From Sedimenticola sp. (GTDB lineage: Bacteria; Pseudomonadota; Gammaproteobacteria; Chromatiales; Chromatiaceae): 5,553 nucleotides of DNA. The translations under genes and the position numbers were made by a program. The notes beneath the pieces are model-generated. The model was not told the DNA's origin. It made no database searches and saw only the letters and a program-made list of their open reading frames with translations. Where the stretch lies: positions 1 to 5,553 of the forward strand of contig JAPHUG010000148.1 of the NCBI GenBank assembly GCA_026197195.1, in the 5' to 3' direction. Below are positions 1 through 5,553 of this stretch, piece after piece; positions within the stretch are counted from its first letter, which is position 1, and each line of letters opens with the position of its first letter.

Positions 1-444
1 GCGGGTGCCATATGGCGTTTTGAAGCGGCCTGGCAGAGTGATGTGCCAGTCACTCATCTGAGTGGCGCCTTTGACACGGTCAAAAGTGTGAATTGGGGGG
101 CTGGGGTAGAATTCTTTCCAGGCGACGGTGATACGCGTGTCAATTTACAGATAACGGGTGTCAATCATATCGATGCGCCGGCCGTTCTTGATCGCACGGA
201 GGTTTATCTCTTAGGCGGTTCATTCGAGATGCCATTTGCCCAGGATCGTTGGCGGGTGAAAGGGCGCTTTTATAAGGGTCTGGATGCCCATGATCTCTAC
301 TTGAATCCGGAAATTGCCTTCACTGGCTGGGATTCTCAAGAGATCTATCTTGATGCTCACTATTTTGATGGTGCGGCAGGTACACCGGGCGGTTTTCATC
401 AGGATCACTCGATATTATCGCTTGGCTGGCGTGCTAAATTCTAA
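1..444 (+). CDS. Outer-membrane beta-barrel protein, C-terminal part (5' end outside window)
   Basis: The frame is open from base 1 to the TAA at 442-444 and gives 147 residues, so the gene starts upstream. The sequence is rich in Gly, Asp and aromatics, with short alternating stretches such as VEFFPGDGD, RVNLQITGV, EVYLLGGSFEM, WRVKGRFYKG and EIYLDAHYF, as expected for transmembrane beta-strands joined by polar turns. The protein ends SILSLGWRAKF: Phe is the last residue and Ala, Trp, Leu and Leu sit at every second position before it. This is the classic C-terminal signature recognised by the BAM complex. The layout resembles the DUF1302-type outer-membrane proteins often encoded beside HAE3 RND transporters, but I cannot confirm the family from this fragment. 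The RND gene lies just downstream on the same strand, so an envelope lipid or hydrophobic-compound transport partner is plausible. The exact substrate is unknown. An internal GTG at 43 is not a start. Confidence 0.75.
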   Translation, partial: AGAIWRFEAAWQSDVPVTHLSGAFDTVKSVNWGAGVEFFPGDGDTRVNLQITGVNHIDAPAVLDRTEVYLLGGSFEMPFAQDRWRVKGRFYKGLDAHDLYLNPEIAFTGWDSQEIYLDAHYFDGAAGTPGGFHQDHSILSLGWRAKF

Positions 445-456
445 GGGGCATGCCTG

Positions 457-585
457 ATGGAGGCAGTCAAGGATGATATTTCCAGTCGATCAGTCTTCAC
501 GTGGATAGTAAGCGGGGCTCATTTTTTACTTCCTTTTGCCGCTACACTTGTTCGACTGAACGGTCTCCCAGGAACTGGGCGATGA
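457..585 (+). CDS. Possible small single-pass membrane protein (42 aa)
   Basis: An ATG at 457 opens a 42-codon frame ending at TGA 583-585. It lies 12 bases after the barrel gene's stop and ends 15 bases before the transporter's ATG. AAGGGG at 443-448 could serve as ribosome binding site, with about 8 bases of spacing. The peptide begins MEAVKDDISSR, followed by one hydrophobic stretch at about residues 13-32 (VFTWIVSGAHFLLPFAATLV), then a short basic and polar tail. This suits a small inner-membrane protein, possibly an accessory peptide of the RND pump as AcrZ is for AcrB; that comparison is functional analogy, not homology. The frame is the same as that of the transporter downstream, separated by the TGA and five codons. 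A decayed N-terminal extension is therefore the main alternative, and a chance open frame cannot be excluded. I do not recognise a family. Confidence 0.35.
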   Translation: MEAVKDDISSRSVFTWIVSGAHFLLPFAATLVRLNGLPGTGR

Positions 586-608
586 GCGAGCGGATGTGTT
601 ATGCCTGA
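582..608 (+). other. Eight-codon minicistron overlapping the transporter start
   Basis: ATG 582 overlaps the TGA of the 42-codon frame (ATGA). It encodes MSERMCYA and stops at TGA 606-608, just past the transporter's ATG at 601. AGGA at 570-573 sits 8 bases ahead of ATG 582, a better ribosome binding site than the weak GGA at 592-594 ahead of ATG 601. A ribosome finishing here would be placed to restart at 601. This is an inference from spacing only. Confidence 0.25.
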
Positions 609-3270
609 TGAAGAGACAATCTATGCCCGATATGATCATGATCGTAAGCCGATTGCGATTCAGCACGACGGTATGTTTGTCTATGCAAATACCGCTTTTG
701 TAAATCTCCTTGGTTATAGCTCGTTTGAAGAGCTGGAAGCGGTACCTGTTCTGGATCTGGTCGTTGACAGGAATCGGGAGCGTTTGCGCGATCATTTTGT
801 TGAAGCGCGCGGGGTGGGCCGTGGTGCAAAAGAGTACCCGCAAACAAAAATAACCCTCTTATGTAGAGATGGTGCACATCTGGTTGCTCAGCTCCACTCC
901 TGCCATGTGTTGATTGATGGTGAGGAGGCCATTGAATTCTCACTCACAACGGCAGCCGATCTGCAACTTAAGAATGTCTTCCTGAGGCTGCCTTGGAAGT
1001 TCTACTTCAGTGTTCTGTTTCTGTTTCTGTTTACCATCCTTCCAAATGGCTTATTGCTGAATCTCAATATCAATAATACGCCCAAGGTCTACCTCCCTTC
1101 AGATGCGCCGTCGGTGATAGCGGATGATGAGTTGCGACAATATTTTCCCAGCGATCAGGCAGTCTTACTGCTGTTTGAGGGTGTAGCGCTTTATTCAGAG
1201 GGCTTTGCAATTGCCTTCAAAGCACTTGCTGATCAGTTGGAAGCTAATCCATTGGTCGATGATGTGATCAATATGACCACACAAGATCATATCAGTGGTA
1301 CGGCTGATGGCTTCCTGGTCGAACCCCTTATTAACGTGAAAACACTGGATGAAACCCGCGCCAGTGAGCGTCAACAGTGCGCCTATAGTGATCGATTTGC
1401 CCAGAATACCTTGGTTGCATTGGATGGAACGGCAGTCGCCATGCTTGTTGTGCCTGTGGAGATTAATTCCAGTCTAGAACGTTTGGCCCTGGAAGATCAG
1501 ATACTGGAATCAATAGAGCAAGCGAATCTTAGTGGCTATTTAAAGGGCATGGCTGGCCAGATCACCACGGATGTGGCTCAAATGCGCTCGATGTTGCGGG
1601 ATAATATGATATTTATTCCGGCTACGACGGTTATCGGATTGCTGATGATCTGGTGGCTGTTTCAGCGCTGGCTGGCCGTGATCGTATCGGGTGTGGTTAT
1701 TGGTGTGGTTGTCAGTTCCACAGTGGCGTTTTATGTACTGTTCAGTCAGCCTTTTAATCTGATCTCAAGTATTATTCCGCCCCTTCTTTCGGCACTAACC
1801 GTAGCCGCTCTGGTCCACCTCTTTAATGCACTGCATCACGCTTCAAAACGTGGTTTGAGCGGACCGTCACGTGTCGCAAGTGCGCTGCAGGAAGTGCGTC
1901 GGCCGGCCTTCTATACAGCCTTGACAACGGTGGCTGGACTCGCATCCCTTGGCTTGAGTCCCATACCACCCATCAAGGTATTTGGGTTGATCTCTGCAGT
2001 AGGCGTTGCTCTGATCTATTTTATTGTCATCCATCTGGTGCCAACGATTTTTTCTCGCTTTGACTATGCTGATTGGCCGAATCGGAAGTCAGGTCTTGGT
2101 GTAATGGATCGGTTGGTAGGCGGGCTTTTTCATACCGGTATTCGTTATCCTGTCCATGTGGTGGTTGCCGTGGTGGTGGTGCTGGGGGCTGCGGTTCCGC
2201 AGCTGGGTAATATCGTTGTTGAGACAAATTTTCAGGAATTTTTTTATTCGGATCACCCCATCCGTCAGGCAACCAAGAGAATTGAGAGCAAACTGGTCGG
2301 AACCTCTTCTCTGGATATTGTTTTAAAAGGGAAAAAGCCAGGTGTTTTTACTGAGCCCAATACGCTAAAAGCCATAAGGGCGTTTCAGCTTTGGGCCGAA
2401 CGCCTGACAGAAGTTGATAAAAGCATCTCAATGGCGGATTTCATTGAAGAGATGAATTGGGGATTTCATGCAGAAGACGATCAATTCCGGCGTATTCCTG
2501 AGAATGGAGCGCTGATCAGTCAATATCTGCTGGTCTATGATGGAAATGACCTGTTTGATTTTGTCGATGAAGAGTATCGGCTGACCCATATTAATTTGAA
2601 TGTGAATGTACACGGGGCCAATGATCTTTCTCTCCTGATCGAGCAATTGCGCGGTTATCTGGGTGATCACCCAATAAAAGACGTTGAGTGGGATATTGCT
2701 GGATTTGGCCGTCTCTTTGCTGATCAGGAAGATCTTCTGATTGAAGGGCAGGTAAAGAGTCTGTTTGGTGCGTTGGCTCTGATCTTTATCTTAATGCTGG
2801 TGCAGTGGCGCTCGATAGGGAGTGCCTTGCTTTGTATGATCCCTAATCTATCACCTATCTTATTGATATTCCTGGTAATGGGGGCTTTTGGGTTGTGGCT
2901 GGATATGGCTACCGCCATGATTGCCAGTGTGGCTGTGGGTATAGCGGTCGATGACACTATTCATGTCTATCATGGCTTCATCAGTCGGGTCAGAAAAGGC
3001 GTCAGCCCAGTGGTGGCGTTGGTAAAAACCTATCGGCAGGCGGGGCGTGCGGTGATGACGACAACCATCATATTGAGTGCACAGTTTCTGGTGCTGACGC
3101 TCTCCCAATTTGTACCAACGACCCATTTTGGGATTTTAACCAGTATTGGGCTGATTGCAGCCCTTGTATTTGATCTCCTGTTGTTACCTGCGATTCTTAT
3201 TATTGTTTATTCGCGTCACCCCCTTGTCATGAAACGTGAGCCTTTATTTGGCAAGCGGTCAGATGCTTGA
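601..3270 (+). CDS. PAS-domain-containing RND (MMPL/HAE3-type) transporter
   Basis: This is an 889-residue inner-membrane permease, probably a proton-driven exporter of lipids or other hydrophobic compounds. Residues 10-118 read as a PAS fold: DGMFVYANTAFVNLLGYSS, then EELEAVPVLDLV, a helix at about 54-70, then the paired strands KITLLCRDGAHLVAQLHS and EAIEFSLTTAAD. The RND part follows: TM1 about 133-153, a periplasmic loop to about 334, TM2-TM6 about 335-484, TM7 about 517-534, a second loop to about 716, then TM8-TM12 about 717-869. The duplicated 1+5 helix plan and GIAVDDTIHVYHGF (780-793, Asp784 and Asp785) in TM10 are typical of the MMPL/HAE3 group. The equivalent stretch in TM4 (LTVAALVHLFNAL) has no acidic residue. 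The N-terminus of RND proteins is cytoplasmic, so the PAS domain should face the cytoplasm. ATG 601 is the first start after an in-frame TGA at 583. Its own ribosome site is weak, so coupled translation is likely. The ligand, and any cofactor of the PAS domain, is unknown. Confidence 0.88.
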   Translation: MPDEETIYARYDHDRKPIAIQHDGMFVYANTAFVNLLGYSSFEELEAVPVLDLVVDRNRERLRDHFVEARGVGRGAKEYPQTKITLLCRDGAHLVAQLHSCHVLIDGEEAIEFSLTTAADLQLKNVFLRLPWKFYFSVLFLFLFTILPNGLLLNLNINNTPKVYLPSDAPSVIADDELRQYFPSDQAVLLLFEGVALYSEGFAIAFKALADQLEANPLVDDVINMTTQDHISGTADGFLVEPLINVKTLDETRASERQQCAYSDRFAQNTLVALDGTAVAMLVVPVEINSSLERLALEDQILESIEQANLSGYLKGMAGQITTDVAQMRSMLRDNMIFIPATTVIGLLMIWWLFQRWLAVIVSGVVIGVVVSSTVAFYVLFSQPFNLISSIIPPLLSALTVAALVHLFNALHHASKRGLSGPSRVASALQEVRRPAFYTALTTVAGLASLGLSPIPPIKVFGLISAVGVALIYFIVIHLVPTIFSRFDYADWPNRKSGLGVMDRLVGGLFHTGIRYPVHVVVAVVVVLGAAVPQLGNIVVETNFQEFFYSDHPIRQATKRIESKLVGTSSLDIVLKGKKPGVFTEPNTLKAIRAFQLWAERLTEVDKSISMADFIEEMNWGFHAEDDQFRRIPENGALISQYLLVYDGNDLFDFVDEEYRLTHINLNVNVHGANDLSLLIEQLRGYLGDHPIKDVEWDIAGFGRLFADQEDLLIEGQVKSLFGALALIFILMLVQWRSIGSALLCMIPNLSPILLIFLVMGAFGLWLDMATAMIASVAVGIAVDDTIHVYHGFISRVRKGVSPVVALVKTYRQAGRAVMTTTIILSAQFLVLTLSQFVPTTHFGILTSIGLIAALVFDLLLLPAILIIVYSRHPLVMKREPLFGKRSDA

Positions 3271-3600
3271 GAATGTTAGTTGATAGGGTTTGAGGTTCTA
3301 AATGACTGTCTAAACAATAAGTTGCTAATTTTTCTAGGAACGATGAGCGTTTATTTGTTTCGATTGGGTGACAAGGGGATGTTGAATTATGATTCGTGAT
3401 AAGATCAGCCAAATTTTATTGGCCGAAGTGTTGTCAGTGAGGTACTATTAGGCGATATTTATCAATCTAGCCAGTAAGTTGTAATAATATCCTCAGATAA
3501 TGAGTGAAATTTAAAGGGTTTCTCTAAATTGTAATGGGGCTGTTATAAAAATGGCTTGATGATATGAAAGATTTTGTGCCTAAGCGGGATAGAAAGCAGA
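3271..3600. other. AT-rich intergenic region without a convincing gene
   Basis: Together with the promoter segment that follows, this fills the gap between the transporter stop and the export gene. It is visibly richer in A and T than its neighbours and full of stops in all frames. I found only very short frames: 3343-3399 (18 codons, with AGGAA at 3336-3340) and 3389-3451 (20 codons, AAGGGG at 3373-3378 upstream). Neither resembles anything I know. GCCAA at 3408-3412 and TTGGC at 3419-3423 can form a five-pair stem, but no T-run follows, so it does not qualify as an intrinsic terminator. No clear terminator for the transporter is visible. No tRNA, CRISPR or insertion-sequence end was seen. 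Confidence 0.6.
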
Positions 3601-3603
3601 CAC

Positions 3604-3631
3604 TTTGAATGCTATAGCAGAGTGTTTGAAT
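3604..3631 (+). promoter_or_regulatory. Direct repeat TTTGAAT x2, 21 bp apart, upstream of the -10: possible operator
   Basis: TTTGAAT occurs at 3604-3610 and again at 3625-3631, exactly 21 bp or two helical turns apart. It covers the place where a -35 element would lie. Between the copies is the 8-bp palindrome GCTATAGC (3611-3618), and ACACT (3600-3604) and AGTGT (3621-3625) form a further inverted pair. Two-turn spacing on one DNA face is what a dimeric or tandem-binding regulator would use, and the lack of a good -35 would suit an activator. The repeat is short and could be chance. Confidence 0.3.
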
Positions 3632-3640
3632 TGATATAAT
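3632..3640 (+). promoter_or_regulatory. Extended -10 sigma-70-type promoter for the exopolysaccharide export operon
   Basis: TGATATAAT at 3632-3640 is a perfect TATAAT (3635-3640) with the TGn extension. I see no recognisable -35 hexamer at 16-18 bp spacing, which extended -10 promoters can do without. Transcription would begin near 3646-3648 and give a leader of roughly 28 bases that contains the ribosome site at 3665-3672. This fits the start at 3675 and excludes the ATG at 3642, which would fall upstream of the predicted start point. Confidence 0.55.
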
Positions 3641-3664
3641 CATGCAGTGCAATATTTACAGTGT

Positions 3665-3672
3665 AAGGGAGA
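3665..3672 (+). promoter_or_regulatory. Ribosome binding site that fixes the export gene start at 3675
   Basis: AAGGGAGA lies directly ahead of ATG 3675, with AAGG ending 6 bases before the start. Neither the in-frame ATG at 3642 nor the one at 3699 has a comparable site. Starting at 3675 also gives a lipoprotein signal of normal length. Confidence 0.7.
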
Positions 3673-3674
3673 AT

Positions 3675-4319
3675 ATGCTCGTGCCTACCAACAAACCAAT
3701 GGCAGTTCGCCAATTAGCGATTCGAGTTCTGGTCATCTCTTTAGTTTTGATGCTTGCTGGGTGTGCTTCAAAATACCCTCAGGTAACAGGCGACCAGGCA
3801 ACATCAGCGCAGGATTTTGACTATGTGATTGGGCCGGGTGATAGTCTCAATATTTTTGTGTGGGGTAACTCTGAGCTGACGGTTACGGTACCGGTTAGAC
3901 CCGATGGCAAGATCACAACACGATTGGTTGAAGATATTGAAGCCAGTGGTAAAACACCCACCCAGTTAGCTCGTGATGTTGAGGCGGCCTATTCTGAATA
4001 CGTCAAGAACGCTGTTGTCACTGTCATTGTGGATGGTTTTGTGGGTATACCCTCGCAGCAAGTTCGTGTGGTAGGTGAAGCAGCAGAGCCACTTTCAGTA
4101 CCTTTCAGAAAGCATATGACCTTGCTTGACCTGATGATTGCCGTAGGCGGTTTGACTGAGTTTGCCGATGGAAACAAATCCGTATTGATTCGTAACCTTA
4201 ATGGTGAACAGCAGGTCTATAACGTCAGACTGGAAGATTTGATCAAAGAGGGCGATATCTCAGCAAATCTGGCACTGATGCCTGGCGATATCATGATCAT
4301 TCCAGAAGCCTGGTTCTAG
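3675..4319 (+). CDS. Wza-like polysaccharide export lipoprotein, XrtA/PEP-CTERM system type
   Basis: This 214-residue protein is the periplasmic and outer-membrane component of exopolysaccharide export. A basic N-terminus (KPMAVRQLAIR) is followed by a hydrophobic core and the lipobox LAGC, with Cys30 as the lipidated residue. Ala follows the Cys rather than Asp, which fits outer-membrane sorting. Residues about 48-120 form the polysaccharide-export (Poly_export) domain, starting FDYVIGPGDSLNIFVWGN and containing VRPDGKITTRLVEDIEASG. Residues about 127-185 form one SLBB domain (QQVRVVGEAAEPLSVPFR, then MTLLDLMIAVGGLTEFADGN). The end, MPGDIMIIPEAWF, matches the IPE-x-WF ending I recall from the XrtA/PEP-CTERM export family. 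It is far shorter than E. coli Wza and lacks the second SLBB and the C-terminal membrane helix, as is usual for this family. The longer reading from 3642 is rejected because ATG 3675 has the ribosome site and lies behind the promoter. It is probably the first gene of an operon with the chain-length gene. Confidence 0.9.
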   Translation: MLVPTNKPMAVRQLAIRVLVISLVLMLAGCASKYPQVTGDQATSAQDFDYVIGPGDSLNIFVWGNSELTVTVPVRPDGKITTRLVEDIEASGKTPTQLARDVEAAYSEYVKNAVVTVIVDGFVGIPSQQVRVVGEAAEPLSVPFRKHMTLLDLMIAVGGLTEFADGNKSVLIRNLNGEQQVYNVRLEDLIKEGDISANLALMPGDIMIIPEAWF

Positions 4320-4371
4320 ACATCAACCCCGACGGAATGGCGTAAACGGAATCATTGGACGAAAGTGTGTT

Positions 4372-4390
4372 CACTCAGTGTTGATGAGTG
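4372..4390 (+). other. Small hairpin in the spacer between export and chain-length genes
   Basis: CACTCA (4372-4377) and TGAGTG (4385-4390) form a perfect six-pair stem with a seven-base loop. It lies just ahead of the AGGGA ribosome site (4395-4399) of the next gene. An overlapping alternative pairs AGTG at 4364-4367 with CACT at 4372-4375. No T-run follows, so termination is unlikely. A role in mRNA processing or in tuning translation of the second gene is possible but unproven. Confidence 0.3.
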
Positions 4391-4402
4391 TAGCAGGGAA
4401 TT

Positions 4403-5553
4403 ATGCAAGAACTTCTTGAACAGTTGTATGAGTACATTTCAGGTGTATGGCGCTTCCGTTGGGTGGCGCTTATTGCCGCCTGGGTGATCGCTATTGCAGG
4501 TTGGATAGTTGTGGCCCAGTTGCCTGATAAATTCTTGGCAACGGCCCGTCTCCATGTTGATTCTAACAGTGTTCTTAGACCGCTACTCAGGGGATTAGCT
4601 ATTCAGCCTGATGTAGGGCAGCGTGTCACACTTATGAGTAAAACGCTGTTAAGCCGGCCCAACATGGAAAAGTTGATGCGGATGGTTGATCTTGATCTGA
4701 AAGTCAGAAATGACACAGACAAAGAGAAGATCATTACGGAGCTACGTGAAAATGTCACGCTGACAGGTGATTCTCGGAATTCTTCACTCTATTCTATTTC
4801 CTATACCCATTCCGATAGATTAATTGCCCAGCGGGTTGTGCAATCACTCATCTCTATCTTTATTGAAAGCACGCTTGGGGATAAACGCAAAGATAGCGCC
4901 GGTGCTCAAGAGTTTCTTGATAAGCAGATTGCTGAATATGAAGTTCGTCTCGCAGAGGCAGAAGGGCGTTTGGCTGATTTCAAGAGACGCTATGTCGGGG
5001 CAATGCCCGGAGAGCAGGGGGGCTATTATCAACGATTGGAGATGGCTCGAGGCCTGCTTCGAGGGGCGGAGTTAGAGTTACGTGAGGCAGAGAACAGAAA
5101 GAATGAATTGAAGCGGCAGTTGGCGGGTGAAGAGCCGGTCTTTATTCCAAGCCAGAATGAAGAGTTTGGTGTCGAATCACGACTGGATCAACGTATACAA
5201 AATCTCGAATCTCGCATGGATGAGCTATTGCTCAAGTATACGGAAAAACACCCTGACGTCATTGAGCTCAAGACCATCATCGCTGATCTGGAAAAAGAGA
5301 GAGAAGCCGAACTCGCAGAGCGTACAGAGATGCAGCTCGCCACACCTCAAGCTGGCCTGAATACCAATCCGGTCTATCAACAGATGCGCAGCATGCTCGC
5401 CGAATCAGAAGCGAGAGCTGCTGAATTACGAGTGAGGGCGGCAGAATACAAGAAGCGGGTTGAAGAGATTGAAGGAAAGGTAGATCAGATACCGCTGATT
5501 GAAGCAGAGCTGCAACAACTCAATCGGGACTATGATGCGGTTTCTCAACAACA
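4403..5553 (+). CDS. Wzz/GumC-like polysaccharide chain-length determinant, XrtA system type (3' end outside window)
   Basis: ATG 4403 is the first start after an in-frame TAG at 4391 and has AGGGA at 4395-4399. The frame stays open to the window edge: 383 codons plus two bases. The protein is an inner-membrane polysaccharide co-polymerase that would set polymer length and link synthesis to the Wza-like partner encoded just upstream. Residues 1-19 are cytoplasmic (MQELLEQLYEYISGVWRFRW), with TM1 at about 20-38 (VALIAAWVIAIAGWIVVAQ). The Wzz fold continues with FLATARLHVDSNSVLRPLL. Long charged heptad-like helices follow at about 165-245, 258-310 and 325-380, interrupted by the family motif KYTEKHPDV (278-286). 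VDQIPLIEAELQQLNRDYDAV (360-380) is the conserved stretch before the second membrane helix, which is not included. No kinase domain is seen in the visible part. A separate tyrosine autokinase gene is expected downstream, from knowledge of these clusters. Confidence 0.9.
   Translation, partial: MQELLEQLYEYISGVWRFRWVALIAAWVIAIAGWIVVAQLPDKFLATARLHVDSNSVLRPLLRGLAIQPDVGQRVTLMSKTLLSRPNMEKLMRMVDLDLKVRNDTDKEKIITELRENVTLTGDSRNSSLYSISYTHSDRLIAQRVVQSLISIFIESTLGDKRKDSAGAQEFLDKQIAEYEVRLAEAEGRLADFKRRYVGAMPGEQGGYYQRLEMARGLLRGAELELREAENRKNELKRQLAGEEPVFIPSQNEEFGVESRLDQRIQNLESRMDELLLKYTEKHPDVIELKTIIADLEKEREAELAERTEMQLATPQAGLNTNPVYQQMRSMLAESEARAAELRVRAAEYKKRVEEIEGKVDQIPLIEAELQQLNRDYDAVSQQ

Noticed and set aside
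43..444. GTG 43 as the start of the first gene
   Set aside because: The frame is open back to base 1 and the product has no signal peptide, so it is the tail of a longer barrel protein.
526..943. Two overlapping minus-strand frames opposite the transporter's 5' end
   Set aside because: They lie opposite strong PAS-coding sequence, have no ribosome site and give low-complexity, unrecognisable peptides.
2027..3126. Several minus-strand frames of 77-88 codons inside the RND gene
   Set aside because: They are antisense shadows of a clearly coding transmembrane protein; none shows a domain or start signal.
3408..3423. Stem GCCAA/TTGGC as a terminator for the transporter
   Set aside because: Only five pairs, no following T-run, and about 140 bases past the stop codon.
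3420..3435. Sigma-54-like promoter TGGCCGAAGTGTTGTC
   Set aside because: The GG spacing fits, but the -12 element reads GT instead of GC and the site is over 230 bases from the gene; too weak beside the extended -10 promoter.
3343..3451. Frames of 18 and 20 codons in the intergenic region as genes
   Set aside because: They are very short, overlap each other, have ordinary composition and no recognisable features; in AT-rich DNA such frames with chance ribosome-like sites are common.
3642..3674. Upstream in-frame ATG at 3642 as start of the export lipoprotein
   Set aside because: It lies 2 bases after the -10 hexamer, lacks a ribosome site and would put 11 extra residues before a complete lipoprotein signal; ATG 3675 has AAGGGAGA.
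4824..5360. Two + strand frames of 83 and 77 codons, plus one minus-strand frame
   Set aside because: They are out-of-frame readings of the chain-length determinant, whose own frame is open from 4403 to the window edge with recognisable motifs.

Overview
The window looks like chromosomal DNA from a Gammaproteobacterium, or a close relative, of moderate GC. The evidence is the Shine-Dalgarno style starts, a lipoprotein box, an outer-membrane barrel ending in phenylalanine, and an exopolysaccharide locus of the XrtA/PEP-CTERM type known from environmental proteobacteria. The genus cannot be settled from the sequence alone. All supported genes read on the + strand; the minus-strand reading frames are shadows.

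Block 1 (1-3270) is a probable envelope-transport unit. It opens with the C-terminal 147 residues of an outer-membrane beta-barrel protein (1-444). A possible 42-residue single-pass membrane peptide follows (457-585). Then comes an 889-residue MMPL/HAE3-type RND transporter (601-3270), which carries a PAS-like domain on its cytoplasmic N-terminus, ahead of the first membrane helix. A sensory domain built into an RND permease is the most unusual thing in the window. The tight packing, with a 12-base gap, an ATGA overlap and an 8-codon minicistron across the transporter start, suggests co-transcription and coupled translation.

Block 2 (3271-3674) is an AT-rich intergenic region. I see no convincing gene in it. 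Its last 75 bases hold an extended -10 promoter (TGATATAAT), a direct repeat TTTGAAT spaced by 21 bp, and a ribosome binding site that places the next gene's start at 3675 rather than at the upstream ATG at 3642.

Block 3 (3675-5553) is the start of an exopolysaccharide export operon. It holds a short Wza-like lipoprotein with one SLBB domain, of the XrtA/PEP-CTERM export type, then an 83-base spacer with a small hairpin, then a Wzz/GumC-like chain-length determinant cut off by the window edge after 383 codons. From known clusters, a tyrosine autokinase and further polysaccharide genes would be expected downstream. In this pair the chain-length protein would act in the inner membrane to set polymer length, and the lipoprotein would form the outer-membrane side of the export channel. 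Whether the PAS-RND unit serves the same envelope process is a guess based only on adjacency.
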